A stretch of DNA of 64,000 bases from Shouchella lonarensis (GCF_900096965.1 NZ_FMYM01000004.1:62001-126000), one strand, 5' to 3'. Positions 1-8,197 are shown, counted from the stretch's first letter. Made by a program: numbers and translations. Notes: generated from the letters alone by a model not told the origin.

Positions 1-477
1 GCGTTGCGCCTGTTCTTCACTTATACTTAGCTTCTCGGAAAGGTCCTCAATAGTAAAAGTGAAATTATCATTATATACAAAACCATCTGACCCTGTGTTA
101 TACGGAGGGTCTATGTAGATACATTTAATCCTTGCCGAATACGATTTCAAAAGATGTTTTAATCCATCAAGATTATCACCACTTATGTAGATATTCTCAC
201 TTTCCACATTTTCCGGCTTTAAATTATGTTCTTCATCAGATACGACAACTGTTGTGGTATCAACTGATGCTAGCAACCGGGCATAGTTTTTGCCCAAAAA
301 TTTAAGTCCATACCCTTCGCCAGTTACTGTAACCTTATCGCTTAAAAACTCCTTAAAACGTTCCATATCAAAAGAACCATCTACATTAAAGCATGAAGGG
401 AAGTTTCCTTTTAATACAGCCATTTCTCTGCTGTTTGGTTTTACGTTTTCATTAGCATTCATAGTGTCTTTAATCAT
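1..477 (-). CDS. mod: Type III restriction-modification methyltransferase (Mod), N-terminal part
   Basis: The first 159 residues of a DNA methyltransferase; the gene runs off the left edge. Residues 123-126 are DPPY inside IDPPYNTGSDGFVYND, the catalytic motif IV typical of beta-class type III Mod subunits (adenine-N6 methylation and target recognition). The stretch ISGDNLDGL at 98-106 is the usual lead-in to it. The start is the ATG at 475-477 with GGAG ten bases upstream; it overlaps the stop of the broken regulator gene before it, so the two were probably translationally coupled. The Res subunit would be expected further left. The family assignment is firm; completeness cannot be judged. 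Confidence 0.88.
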   Translation of the reverse strand, partial: MIKDTMNANENVKPNSREMAVLKGNFPSCFNVDGSFDMERFKEFLSDKVTVTGEGYGLKFLGKNYARLLASVDTTTVVVSDEEHNLKPENVESENIYISGDNLDGLKHLLKSYSARIKCIYIDPPYNTGSDGFVYNDNFTFTIEDLSEKLSISEEQAQR

Positions 478-701
478 TGCGAACCGTCTCCTCTCCTTTC
501 TCGATTCCATCTGGAATAAACTCCAAAATATCACATATATCACATTCTAAAGCCCCACATATTCTTTGAAGTATTTACATTTTCATTTCTACCAAGCTTT
601 GTAATAGTTACCGAGCTAACACCAGAGAAGCGTTGCAAACCTTTCTTTTTCATGTTTTTATCAATTAACAGTTTCCATAGATTGTTGTAACTGATCGTCA
701 G
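470..701 (-). pseudogene. Frameshifted XRE/YozG-like HTH regulator upstream of mod
   Basis: Two reading frames together spell a small Cro/C1-type HTH protein. The first runs from about 701 (SYNNLWKLLIDKNM ... SSVTITKLGRNENVNT). The second continues from about 575 to the stop at 470 (LQRICGALECDICDILEF ...). Compared with typical YozG-like proteins, about three codons and the frame are lost at the junction, suggesting a deletion of about 8 bp. The first codon position aligns with CTG, behind an AGGTG-like site, so the start may also be altered. The stop overlaps the mod ATG. Such regulators often control R-M genes, so loss could alter mod expression. Function is inferred. Confidence 0.7.
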
Positions 702-808
702 CTTCTACACCTGCTGCAAAGTATGCATCATTTTAACATGAACATTCTAAAAATAATTATAATATTTAACTTCGCATTAATTTTAATTTGCTTTCATCAC
801 ATATCTTT

Positions 809-838
809 ATTATAGCACATGTAGTTGCTTTCAGACAA
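809..838 (-). promoter_or_regulatory. Sigma-A-type promoter for regulator-mod operon
   Basis: On the minus strand TTGTCT (833-838) and TATAAT (809-814) are separated by 18 bases. It lies about 110 bp upstream of the regulator remnant and points towards mod. Confidence 0.6.
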
Positions 839-840
839 GC

Positions 841-868
841 GGGGCTGTCCCAAAAGCCTCTTTTTTTA
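841..868 (+). terminator. Hairpin plus T-run, plus-strand orientation
   Basis: GGGGCT / AGCCTC (one G-T pair) encloses GTCCCAAA and is followed by seven T on the plus strand. No plus-strand gene precedes it; a similar GTCCCAAAAG hairpin occurs at 36432-36463. It could be a terminator or the relic of an insertion-sequence end. Confidence 0.4.
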
Positions 869-1603
869 AAGTGATCTCAAAAACGATTGATAAACATGAT
901 TATACAAATCCGGCTCGTCCTGCGGTACAAGATGGCCTGCAAAAGGGATTACTGCTACTGATGCACTAGGACATTTCTGCTTATAGTAACAAATTCCTTC
1001 TACCTCAGCCATAGATTCTTCCCCTGACATGATGAGCGTTGGGGTTCTGCCTATCTCTGTTGTTATAGGCAGACATGCCATATCCTCAAACGGAAACTCT
1101 TCTGGCGCACTCGCCTTTTCTATAAATAATTTCCAATCATTTTGTTGATGTCTCTCTGTTAGCACACGAACCGTCATTTTATCGTTTTGTATTGTAGCTA
1201 GTTGTTCTTTTTGTTCTTCCAAACCTTGTATCACTTCTTCTGTTCGTAAAGGATTGACGCCCGAAACGCATAAGGAAGCAACATAGCCTGGAAATTTGTT
1301 CGCAAAAATTATCGCAACCATTGCTCCAAACGAGCTCCCAGCAACATGAACTTCCTTCTCTCCAAGATGGTCCAGTGTCTCTTGCAAACTTTGAGCTGTG
1401 TGAGCAATTAATTCTGGGAATGTCTTATAATCACTATACGTCGAATATCCATGCCCACACATATCTACCGCTATCACTTTATAATTTGCCGAGAAAAATG
1501 TTTGTTGCTCTAAAAAGTCTGTACGTGCCGTTTCCAACCCTGCATGCAAAAATAGTATTGGCGTGCCTTCTCTTTTTCCTGTTATTTCTGTGTGTAATAT
1601 CAT
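866..1603 (-). CDS. Alpha/beta hydrolase
   Basis: A 245-residue alpha/beta-hydrolase-fold protein. The nucleophile elbow is GSSFG with Ser91. The oxyanion-hole region is LFLHAGLE near residues 17-24 and the C-terminal catalytic His lies in FAGHLVP. A DMCGHGYS motif around 47-54 matches the canonical DxxGxGxS segment. The substrate cannot be told from sequence; small esters, lactones or C-C bonds are all possible. The start is the ATG at 1601-1603, eight bases after GGAG; the GTG three codons earlier would overlap the ribosome site. It stands alone, downstream of no obvious partner. Confidence 0.85.
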   Translation of the reverse strand: MILHTEITGKREGTPILFLHAGLETARTDFLEQQTFFSANYKVIAVDMCGHGYSTYSDYKTFPELIAHTAQSLQETLDHLGEKEVHVAGSSFGAMVAIIFANKFPGYVASLCVSGVNPLRTEEVIQGLEEQKEQLATIQNDKMTVRVLTERHQQNDWKLFIEKASAPEEFPFEDMACLPITTEIGRTPTLIMSGEESMAEVEGICYYKQKCPSASVAVIPFAGHLVPQDEPDLYNHVYQSFLRSL

Positions 1604-1670
1604 TGTACTCACTCCTTTCCATTTTAAATTTTACCACAAATATGAAAGCGCAACCAATATAACTCACATC

Positions 1671-1728
1671 TTGTCCAAAATTTGTCCGCCATTTGTCCGC
1701 TTACATACCCTTTCAGACGCGTCATAAT
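1671..1728 (+). promoter_or_regulatory. Regulon promoter with three tandem 11-bp repeats
   Basis: Three exact-length repeats TTGTCCAAAAT, TTGTCCGCCAT and TTGTCCGCTTA (1671-1703) abut CATACCCTTT and then CATAAT at 1723-1728. The same arrangement precedes thirteen other genes up to 11.9 kb. No good -35 box lies 17 bp upstream of CATAAT, so an activator bound to the repeats is inferred. Confidence 0.7.
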
Positions 1729-1767
1729 AAATATGTAAGGTAAATTAAATCAAAGGAGATGTTGAAC

Positions 1768-2175
1768 ATGGCAGCAGCAACAATATTATATTTTTACCCC
1801 GCCAAACCTAGAACAGACATGCAAATTGATTCTTATGACAAGGACGCATTGGCACGGGAAACAAGACGAGACTCGTTTGGTGGTATCGTAGGAGAGTACA
1901 GAGTTACAGAAGGGACGGAAGATACGGAAGGTATTGCATTCTGGTATCCCCTCCTAGAGGACCCCTTCGATTACCTCCCGACGCTCGCTATCTCTCACGA
2001 TAACAACTTTCCTACCATCCTACAAGGCACGATTCTTTTTACTGGAATTGAGAGAGCCCTATTGGGTAACGCACTAGGACTTACCCAAAACCAAGTCGAT
2101 CAAATCAAACGTATGGCTTGGTCGAACACAATTAAATTAGGAGACCAAGAAATTCCGTGGATTAAATTAGATTAA
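1768..2175 (+). CDS. DUF3846-like small protein
   Basis: A 135-residue protein distantly related to the other DUF3846-like proteins in this window. The shared pattern is an N-terminal LYFYP strand, GGIVGEY, a PTLAIS strand, GTILFTG, then LTQNQVDQI and a C-terminal IPWIKLD. Family members occur in phages and accessory regions of Firmicutes; the role is unknown. The start is the ATG nine bases after AAAGGAG; an ATG three codons earlier overlaps the ribosome site. It is driven by the shared repeat promoter and ends at a strong bidirectional terminator. Confidence 0.6.
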   Translation: MAAATILYFYPAKPRTDMQIDSYDKDALARETRRDSFGGIVGEYRVTEGTEDTEGIAFWYPLLEDPFDYLPTLAISHDNNFPTILQGTILFTGIERALLGNALGLTQNQVDQIKRMAWSNTIKLGDQEIPWIKLD

Positions 2176-2179
2176 AACC

Positions 2180-2212
2180 AAACCGCTGATACGCAATGCG
2201 TATCAGCGGTTT
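2180..2212. terminator. Bidirectional terminator
   Basis: A perfect 15-bp inverted repeat AAACCGCTGATACGC with a three-base loop between two convergent genes. Confidence 0.85.
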
Positions 2213-2213
2213 G

Positions 2214-3173
2214 CTAGTCTTGTCGATGTGATGTCCGCTCCATAACTGACGACAAAACTCGTCCATCATGCGAAAATATCTGAACCTCACGCCCCTCACC
2301 ACTGTGCTCTTTTAAATAGGTTTCAATTACAGCCCTTAACAGAATCGTTGCATTTATTTTGGACCCAGGTCTAAAATCATATAAAGATGCGTTAAACATA
2401 TGCCCTACAATTACCATCACCACAGCTACTAGAAGAAAACCATCGAAAGCTTTTGACATAGGCTTATCAACATCTAACCCCGCAATAAAATCTTTTTTCG
2501 TTGTTACCTTGCGACCTGTATCCCTCAATAGTTGTTTCAATTCTTCTTCTGGTAACATGGCCATTTGAACTTCAATTTGGAAATCGGCTATTACTGAAGT
2601 TGTAAAGAAAGCAAAAACCGCGAGGGGAATACCAACAACCATACCCGGCATTATTTTTCCCAAAAAACCACGCCATGTACTCTTTTCTCCCCTCTCAACT
2701 TCTAACTCTACATATGGGAACGCGCGTTCTTTTATATCCTCAATACTTAAGGAATTATCTCTCACCCATTTATTCCATCTTTTTCTTCCCCGTTCGAAAA
2801 TATGTTCAGGAAAGGAACTATCATGAGAGACTTTGATCTTGTTTTTTAATGCGCGTTGATACACATGATTGATCTTTTTTTCAATAAATCCTCGCGCAAT
2901 TTTTAGTGGGATTATCACAAGTGCCCCAATCACAATCAGCTTTATTCCTATGTGGAAATTGTAAATAACGTTGTTATGAAGCGAGGGCCATAACCAAAAT
3001 CCGATCACAACATAACCGATTATCAACAGTACGAACGCGGAAGAAAGTATGCCCCACTTCTCTCTCTGCGCCTGTTCATCAGAAAGTTCTGGGGCCTTAA
3101 TATACAATTTATAGAAGCCGGTTTCTTTTCTTATGTCATCTCGCAACTTCCTTACTCCATGCTCAAAATCCAT
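2214..3173 (-). CDS. Membrane protein, paralog 1 of 3
   Basis: A 319-residue protein of unknown function, one of three tandem paralogs (2214, 3223, 4288). It starts MDFEHGVRKLRDDI, like MDFEREIRELRDKI in the third copy. Two hydrophobic pairs are visible: one near residues 45-95 and one around 180-200 plus 245-265. Between them lies a charged cytoplasmic-looking segment with the shared WVRDNSLSIEDIKERAFPYVE pattern. The start at 3173 follows AAAGGA by eight bases and fits the paralog better than the ATG three codons upstream. No enzyme motif is seen. Confidence 0.6.
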   Translation of the reverse strand: MDFEHGVRKLRDDIRKETGFYKLYIKAPELSDEQAQREKWGILSSAFVLLIIGYVVIGFWLWPSLHNNVIYNFHIGIKLIVIGALVIIPLKIARGFIEKKINHVYQRALKNKIKVSHDSSFPEHIFERGRKRWNKWVRDNSLSIEDIKERAFPYVELEVERGEKSTWRGFLGKIMPGMVVGIPLAVFAFFTTSVIADFQIEVQMAMLPEEELKQLLRDTGRKVTTKKDFIAGLDVDKPMSKAFDGFLLVAVVMVIVGHMFNASLYDFRPGSKINATILLRAVIETYLKEHSGEGREVQIFSHDGRVLSSVMERTSHRQD

Positions 3174-3222
3174 ATAAATCATCCTTTTACGTATTGGTCA
3201 CGCTATTCACTATGAAAAAATA

Positions 3223-4041
3223 CTAAACATCGATGAAATTAGCGTCTTTTTCAGCTAAGTATATAAAAACAGCCTTCCTTAACAACACAAGCCTGTGCAT
3301 TTCAGACGTAGAATGATTAATCAACGCTAGGACACAATTAATACCTATTCCTAACAACATTAGGGGCCCAAATATCAACACAAAGACTAGCACAAAAGCG
3401 GAAAGAAGAAAACTAAGAATTTCTGGTTTATCCGAAATCAATTCTTTTATCCCATCGAATAAAAAAACAACGAGCGCAATAGAGACGGCAATTAAAGCAT
3501 GGGGGGTCGTTTTTGATAAATAAGTAGGGATAGACTGTTTTTCTTTTCTTTTTATTTTCCTTTCTAGGTACGGGAGGGCGTGTTCACGTATAATCCGCTC
3601 GTTTATTTTTGGGTTTTTCAACATCTCGCGAAATTCTTTTTCAGCCAATTCATATTTAAAATGATCTAAACTAAATTTATTTTCTACGAGATCATATGCT
3701 TTACGAGCTTGCTTATCAATATATCGTTTTGCCACACTCCATGGAATTGCAAGTAGTACAAGGGTAGCTGTTCCCCAATAGACCACCGTCAAAATTGGAT
3801 CATCCTTACCTCTCAGAAGAAAATCTATGATAGAGGAAACAAATTTTTGACCATCGTTAAATAGCGAAAAAACCACAAAAACATGATATGCAATGAGTAA
3901 ACAAATTACAAAAAAACGTTCTGCCCGTAAATCCATCCTTTTTTGTTCACAAAGTTCTGGGCAACGGACATACAACGTGGTAAACTTTGTCCTCTCGTGA
4001 ATACGCCTTAATACTTTATCGACTTCTTTCTTCACATCCAC
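3223..4041 (-). CDS. Membrane protein, paralog 2 of 3
   Basis: A 272-residue relative of its neighbours, with the same order of parts: charged N-terminus (GTG start, MDVKKEVDKVL), a hydrophobic pair, a charged middle with IIREHALPYLERKIKRKE, then two hydrophobic segments. It is shorter than the other two because the extracytoplasmic loop between the last two hydrophobic segments is reduced. GGGG precedes the GTG. Tandem amplification with divergence is typical of immunity or surface-associated genes, but no direct evidence supports this here. Confidence 0.55.
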   Translation of the reverse strand: MDVKKEVDKVLRRIHERTKFTTLYVRCPELCEQKRMDLRAERFFVICLLIAYHVFVVFSLFNDGQKFVSSIIDFLLRGKDDPILTVVYWGTATLVLLAIPWSVAKRYIDKQARKAYDLVENKFSLDHFKYELAEKEFREMLKNPKINERIIREHALPYLERKIKRKEKQSIPTYLSKTTPHALIAVSIALVVFLFDGIKELISDKPEILSFLLSAFVLVFVLIFGPLMLLGIGINCVLALINHSTSEMHRLVLLRKAVFIYLAEKDANFIDV

Positions 4042-4287
4042 ACTAACCCCTACCTTTTTCTCTGTATATATCTTTTTGCTATCCTAAAACATTCTGCCAC
4101 AAATGAAAGCCCAACCAAAATGAACCAAGTACACCAACTTTCGTTTATTTACTTGGTTCTCCAGAAAACTCTTTCTCTATCCGTAAAAATAACTAATGAC
4201 ATACCTCTCTATTAGACGGTTCTCTTCATTTCAAAACTAATGAAGAAATACAGTCAAGTGACGATAACAGTTCAAGCAACACAAATA

Positions 4288-5325
4288 CTACCCCGTCTTT
4301 CCATATTTAGAACTGTTCTCTTTCAAATATGAATAAATAGCCCGCTTCGCTAGCAACATCCCGTTTACTTTAGCGCCACGCCTAAGTTCAAAAACAAACC
4401 AATGCAAAGCTTTCCCTGTGATTGCTCCAGCAATTATTATCACAAAACCAGACTTGGTTGCTTCTATCAAATTTTCCGTGATATCTAGTTTAGATATCAG
4501 TTCTTCTCTTGTTATCTTTTTTCCAGTAGCTTCTTCCCAAAAATCCAGCGCTTCTTCTTGATTTGGCATCGTTGCAACTGTAAAAGCAGAATTAAATTGA
4601 AGCATAGCTCCATTGAAAAGCATACTAAGCATAGCGATAGAAAAACCCACTACTATTGCAGGTATCAATTTGTCCAAAAATGTACGCCAAGAACGCTTTT
4701 CCTCTTCCTTTATTTCCGTTTCTACACACGGAAGAACGCAACCCTTAATATCTTCAGAACTTAAACCTTTGTCTTTAACCCATTCATCAAATACATCTTT
4801 ACTAAACCGGAAGCGAAGGTTGGCAACAGGTGGATTCCCATAGAATAGAATGTACCTTAACAATGCGATTACATACACCAATGGATAGTATAAAACTCGC
4901 CACTTAAAGAACTTCCGTTTTTTCAGAGACAGGAGAAAGTTAATAAATTCAGTACGCCATCCTTCATCCCTTTTTTCTTTTTCACCCTTCTTAAGCTCAA
5001 CATCATTGTATGCATTGTTAACAAAATCCCTTATAAAATTTATCACAACTACGAGAGGAAACAACAACATCGATAATAGGAATAACACTAACAGGAAATT
5101 GGAGACTTCAGGAAAAGAAGAGCTAAGATTATTGAAGGCCTCCTTCAAAAAAGGTACAAACCAAAATAAAGAAATAAGAAACAGCACCACCGTAGCACCA
5201 TAAACGAACCATTTCTCTTTTTTTGCTTGCTTATCCAGATTGTCGGAACGAATATATATCGCCCCAAAGCCTGCTTCCTTGTTTATTTTATCCCGCAACT
5301 CTCTTATCTCACGTTCAAAATCCAC
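4288..5325 (-). CDS. Membrane protein, paralog 3 of 3
   Basis: A 345-residue member of the tandem family with a GTG start nine bases after GGGGAG. The opening (MDFEREIRELRDKINKEAGF) and the pre-membrane element WVKDKGLSSEDIKGCVLPCVE align with paralog 1. Hydrophobic segments lie near 45-65, 80-100, 150-165, 225-245 and 290-310. A loop between the last two (EEALDFWEEATGKKITREEL) is shared with paralog 1. Function unknown. The 4042-4287 and 5326-5573 gaps on either side hold no gene that I can support. Confidence 0.55.
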   Translation of the reverse strand: MDFEREIRELRDKINKEAGFGAIYIRSDNLDKQAKKEKWFVYGATVVLFLISLFWFVPFLKEAFNNLSSSFPEVSNFLLVLFLLSMLLFPLVVVINFIRDFVNNAYNDVELKKGEKEKRDEGWRTEFINFLLSLKKRKFFKWRVLYYPLVYVIALLRYILFYGNPPVANLRFRFSKDVFDEWVKDKGLSSEDIKGCVLPCVETEIKEEEKRSWRTFLDKLIPAIVVGFSIAMLSMLFNGAMLQFNSAFTVATMPNQEEALDFWEEATGKKITREELISKLDITENLIEATKSGFVIIIAGAITGKALHWFVFELRRGAKVNGMLLAKRAIYSYLKENSSKYGKTG

Positions 5326-5533
5326 TTTATCACTCTCCCCTATTTTTCTTCATTTACTCTCTTTCATCACAAAACAACAGTAAGCATACTTTTAGAACAC
5401 AATTCGATTTTACCAAACTCCAATTCTCTTTTCTATATGAATGTTTAGACAAATAGAGTCAAATTAACCTAAAATAATTGTTATGTTTGACTTTTGATTA
5501 CATATGGTGTCTTTATGTGCCAAAATAAGTCAT

Positions 5534-5566
5534 TAAAAAGTAGTACAAACCGCGGTTTGTACTACT
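5534..5566 (-). terminator. Terminator of small membrane-protein gene
   Basis: A perfect 28-bp palindrome (AGTAGTACAAACCG and its complement) followed on the minus strand by five T. Confidence 0.85.
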
Positions 5567-5573
5567 CGTCGAA

Positions 5574-5750
5574 TTATACCCAAGGCTCAACTTCAAATGC
5601 GTGCACAACCGCCATAAAAATCCACCACACCCCTACGGCAAACCAAATTACACTCCACTTTTTCCTTTCCAACTTATTCAGTAAAATCCCGTTCAAAACT
5701 GCCAGTATGGCTGTCATCATCGCAACCACCGCTATAACAGTATTCACCAT
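5574..5750 (-). CDS. Small two-helix membrane protein (58 aa)
   Basis: A 58-residue ORF beginning MVNTVIAVVAMMTAILAVL. It has a hydrophobic helix at 3-20, a short basic loop (NKLERKKW), and a second hydrophobic helix at 31-47 (VIWFAVGVWWIFM). It has its own GAGGGGG ribosome site, its own regulon promoter at 5784-5842, and a strong terminator, all of which support it as a real gene. Size and topology resemble small holin-like or toxin-like membrane peptides, but no family is recognised. Confidence 0.65.
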   Translation of the reverse strand: MVNTVIAVVAMMTAILAVLNGILLNKLERKKWSVIWFAVGVWWIFMAVVHAFEVEPWV

Positions 5751-5783
5751 ATCAGTTCCCCCTCTTTTTTATCTTACATATTC

Positions 5784-5842
5784 ATTATGCCGCATCCAAA
5801 AGGGGATGTCCGCGGCAATACCGCGGACATATTGTGGACAAA
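5784..5842 (-). promoter_or_regulatory. Regulon promoter (minus)
   Basis: Minus-strand repeats TTTGTCCACAA, TATGTCCGCGG and TATTGCCGCGG lead into ACATCCCCTTTTGGATGCGG and CATAAT (5784-5789). Confidence 0.7.
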
Positions 5843-5883
5843 TTCGTCCACAAAAAAGAGCACGGCTTGTGCCACCAATATGA

Positions 5884-6339
5884 TTACAACAAAAACTCTT
5901 TGTCGTTCTCCATGATTTCATCTTCGCTGATTTCCCGTTCTTCCATACTAAAATACGGAACACTTCGACCCAAAGATTCAATTGCTATTTGTCCAGGTAT
6001 ATGCTTGATAATTGCATCAAAGTGATCTTGACTAAGTCCTACTTCGTTGCCTTTTTCATCAAAGCCGACAAAAATTACTGGTCCACATATTGCTAGAAAC
6101 GGACGTAACGCATCCGTGCTGATTGTTGGGGGCTGATCAGGGTTGTCAGGAAGCAAATCTGAATATAACGCGCGCTTGTTATAGTAAAGCATAACGCCAT
6201 CTGTAACAAACAACCAACCTAACTCCCCATCAGCCGGAAGCTGAATTAACTCTTTTTTAGTTTCCAACGTCGTATCTTCATAGGTTACGACTTCATATTC
6301 TGTCCTCTTTGCGTCAGGACATAATCTCCATGCTTCCAT
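5884..6339 (-). CDS. DUF3846-like protein with acidic tail
   Basis: A 151-residue protein. Residues 1-125 follow the DUF3846-like pattern: MEAWRLCPDAKRTEYEVVTYE, LGWLFVTDGVMLYYN, PTISTD, CGPVIFVGFDEKGNEVGLSQDHFDAII. The last 25 residues are acidic (REISEDEIMENDKEFLL), a tail shared with the paralog at 8906. The start follows GGGGG by eight bases. It is divergent from the 6525 gene across a shared repeat-bearing regulatory region. Role unknown. Confidence 0.65.
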   Translation of the reverse strand: MEAWRLCPDAKRTEYEVVTYEDTTLETKKELIQLPADGELGWLFVTDGVMLYYNKRALYSDLLPDNPDQPPTISTDALRPFLAICGPVIFVGFDEKGNEVGLSQDHFDAIIKHIPGQIAIESLGRSVPYFSMEEREISEDEIMENDKEFLL

Positions 6340-6371
6340 AAAAATAGCCCCCTCTTTTTCATCTTACATAT

Positions 6372-6489
6372 ATCATAACGCGTCTCAAAGGAGCTGTACG
6401 CGGCGAAACAGCGGACAAATTCGTCCGCAATTCCCCGGCAAATCGTCCGCCTTTTCGCCGCGTGCGCACCCTTTGAAACACGACATAAT
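6372..6489. promoter_or_regulatory. Divergent regulon promoter region
   Basis: The minus-strand -10 is TATGAT (6372-6377) and the plus-strand -10 is CATAAT (6484-6489). On the plus strand four 11-mers in phase (TTCGTCCGCAA, TTCCCCGGCAA, ATCGTCCGCCT, TTTCGCCGCGT) precede GCGCACCCTTTG. The central GCGGACAAATTCGTCCGC is a perfect dyad, so the two repeat arrays meet head to head. Confidence 0.7.
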
Positions 6490-6524
6490 TAATATATACC
6501 AACCAAACAAAGGAGATGTTACAC

Positions 6525-6812
6525 ATGTTAACAATTACTGAAATGAAGGCACGGAATGCGGCGGCAGGGTATTATTGGTTTAGCCGTGGAAACATGCGCC
6601 TCTTCAAAACAAAAATCGAAACACGACCAACTAAAGACGGCTACTTCATCACTTCTGATCAACCTGGAAATACAGACCGTCGTTTTTCAATTCAACTCTT
6701 CGACCTATCTACATCTGACGTCTACACGATTGGAGCGTTTCAGGAGTTTGCAACCCTAGCAGATGCGAAAGCTGCATTGAAAACATTGTTGAAAGCCAAA
6801 CGTTGTGCATGA
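6525..6812 (+). CDS. Small paralogous protein, family A copy 1
   Basis: A 95-residue protein, one of four copies in the array (6525, 7474, 7892, 8335). Shared features are MLTITEMKxxN at the start, a WFSRGNMRLFK/FFSPGAMRFFN segment, GYFITS near 45, RRFSIQLFDL near 60, a VYTIGAFQEF strand and a final helix EDAKAALKTLLK. The alternating strand pattern suggests a compact alpha/beta domain. No catalytic motif is visible and the role is unknown. The start is the ATG nine bases after AAAGGAG. Confidence 0.65.
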   Translation: MLTITEMKARNAAAGYYWFSRGNMRLFKTKIETRPTKDGYFITSDQPGNTDRRFSIQLFDLSTSDVYTIGAFQEFATLADAKAALKTLLKAKRCA

Positions 6813-6818
6813 TTAAAA

Positions 6819-6848
6819 GTCTGCCCCGACTGGGGGCAGACTCTTTTC
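6819..6848 (+). terminator. Terminator
   Basis: AGTCTGCCCC / GGGGGCAGACT hairpin followed by CTTTTC. Confidence 0.75.
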
Positions 6849-6887
6849 GTCTATTCTTTTAGATTACTTCCCCATCTATAACGACCG

Positions 6888-7289
6888 TCATTCATCAGCG
6901 TAAATTGTAGCAAATGCCTTCATTTTGAATTCTCCATCACCCGCATAAGTACATTTTGTCGTCTGCATCTCTCCCACAAGCTCTAAAGAAGACGCCCCCA
7001 GTGGCACATGCACCTGCCAAAAATCGCAGTGCCTACCTGGATAATCGGAGAGGAACACAAACACAAATCTTTGTCCTTCTTTTAGTGCCACATATGCAGA
7101 GAATACCTCTTCCCCCCAAGCACAAACCTTCTCACGCAACTCACTTTCTGATTGACCCCAGAACTCCTGATGACGCTCCACACACAACAACTTAATCCTA
7201 TTAAACAAATCTGCCTGGAGTTTTTCCTTCAATTTTTCCCGCATACGTACCACTTTCTCTTCTCTCCCTCGACACATAGAAAGATTCAT
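6888..7289 (-). CDS. Hypothetical protein with regulon promoter
   Basis: A 133-residue protein of unknown function beginning MNLSMCRGREEKVVRMREKL. It has a charged coiled N-terminal third, then RHQEFWGQSESELREKV, then a strand-rich C-terminal half (GQRFVFVFLSDYPG, FWQVHVPLGASSLELVGEM). The start is the ATG at 7287-7289, eight bases after GGAG; an upstream in-frame GTG overlaps that site. The divergent promoter shared with the 7474 gene places it in the same regulon. Confidence 0.55.
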   Translation of the reverse strand: MNLSMCRGREEKVVRMREKLKEKLQADLFNRIKLLCVERHQEFWGQSESELREKVCAWGEEVFSAYVALKEGQRFVFVFLSDYPGRHCDFWQVHVPLGASSLELVGEMQTTKCTYAGDGEFKMKAFATIYADE

Positions 7290-7320
7290 TTCATGCACTC
7301 CTCTTTTTCATCTTACATAT

Positions 7321-7438
7321 ATCATAACGCGCCCAAAAGGCGTTGTACGCGGCGAAACAGCGGCGGTTTTGTGGACAGAGTCGTACGCGATTTGTCCGCC
7401 TTTTCGCCGCGTACATACCCTTTGAGACACGACATAAT
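7321..7438. promoter_or_regulatory. Divergent regulon promoter region
   Basis: Minus -10 TATGAT (7321-7326) and plus -10 CATAAT (7433-7438). Plus-strand 11-mers TTGTCCGCCTT and TTCGCCGCGTA lead into CATACCCTTTG; on the minus strand a GCCGCGTAC repeat leads into the minus promoter. Confidence 0.7.
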
Positions 7439-7473
7439 TAATATATACCAACCAAACAAAGGAGCTGTTACAC

Positions 7474-7755
7474 ATGTTAACAATCGCAGAAATGAAAGAA
7501 CTGAATGAAGAGGCAGGGTTTTACTTTTTTAGCCCTGGGGCAATGCGATTCTTCAACTCCGAAATGGAGACACAAACAACAACTCGTGAAGGTTATTTCA
7601 TCACTAGTGAGCACCGTGGAGATGACATTCGCCGATTCACCATTCGACTCTTCGATCTGGAAACGTCCGACGTGCACACGGTAGGAGCGTTCATGGAATT
7701 TGCAACACTAGAAGACGCGATCGATGCAATGATAGAAGTCGCTCGCTGTTCATGA
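7474..7755 (+). CDS. Small paralogous protein, family A copy 2
   Basis: A 93-residue paralog of the 6525 protein: MLTIAEMKELNEEAG, FFSPGAMRFFN, GYFITSEH, RRFTIRLFDLE, VHTVGAFMEF. It differs mainly in its last helix. AAAGGAG lies nine bases before the ATG. It has its own promoter and terminator, so each family member is a separate transcription unit rather than part of an operon. Confidence 0.65.
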   Translation: MLTIAEMKELNEEAGFYFFSPGAMRFFNSEMETQTTTREGYFITSEHRGDDIRRFTIRLFDLETSDVHTVGAFMEFATLEDAIDAMIEVARCS

Positions 7756-7761
7756 TTAAGC

Positions 7762-7789
7762 GTCTGCCCCACTTGGGGCGGACTTTTTT
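7762..7789 (+). terminator. Terminator
   Basis: GTCTGCCCC / GGGGCGGAC hairpin followed by six T. Confidence 0.85.
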
Positions 7790-7797
7790 GCAGCATT

Positions 7798-7856
7798 TTC
7801 GTCCGCAATTTGTCCGCCTTTCTGTCGCGTACATACCCTTTGAAACACGGCATAAT
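7798..7856 (+). promoter_or_regulatory. Regulon promoter
   Basis: 11-mers TTCGTCCGCAA, TTTGTCCGCCT and TTCTGTCGCGT, then ACATACCCTTTG and CATAAT (7851-7856). Confidence 0.7.
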
Positions 7857-7891
7857 GAATATATACCAAGCAAACAAAGGAGATGTTACAC

Positions 7892-8197
7892 ATGTTAACA
7901 ATCGCAGAAATGAAGCAACAACACGAAGCAGCAGGATATCGCTTTTTTGATGAATGGGCAATGAATTTTTACAACCGAGAAATCGAAACACAAAAATTAA
8001 CCATGGTTCACGAAGATAAAGGCTTGTTTATCAGCAGTGAGTGCCGTGAGGATGACGAGGTTCGTCGTTACACCATTCGACTGTTCGACTTTGCTTCACG
8101 TGATGTACATGAGATCGGAGAATTTCGAGGATATGAAACGCTGGAAGATGCACAAGTTGCATTGAAAGAACTTCTGAAAACCCACCGTTCAATCTGA
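7892..8197 (+). CDS. Small paralogous protein, family A copy 3
   Basis: A 101-residue paralog with the same order of elements (MLTIAEMKQQHEAAG, FFDEWAMNFYN, GLFISSE, RRYTIRLFDF, VHEIGEFRGYETLEDAQ). It carries a short insertion between the second and third elements (KLTMVHEDK). The ATG is nine bases after AAAGGAG. It is the most diverged of the three adjacent copies. Confidence 0.65.
   Translation: MLTIAEMKQQHEAAGYRFFDEWAMNFYNREIETQKLTMVHEDKGLFISSECREDDEVRRYTIRLFDFASRDVHEIGEFRGYETLEDAQVALKELLKTHRSI

Noticed and set aside
841-868. GTCCCAAAAG hairpins (also at 36432-36463) as insertion-sequence ends
   Set aside because: No transposase, target duplication or paired terminal repeat was found; they are more simply terminators.
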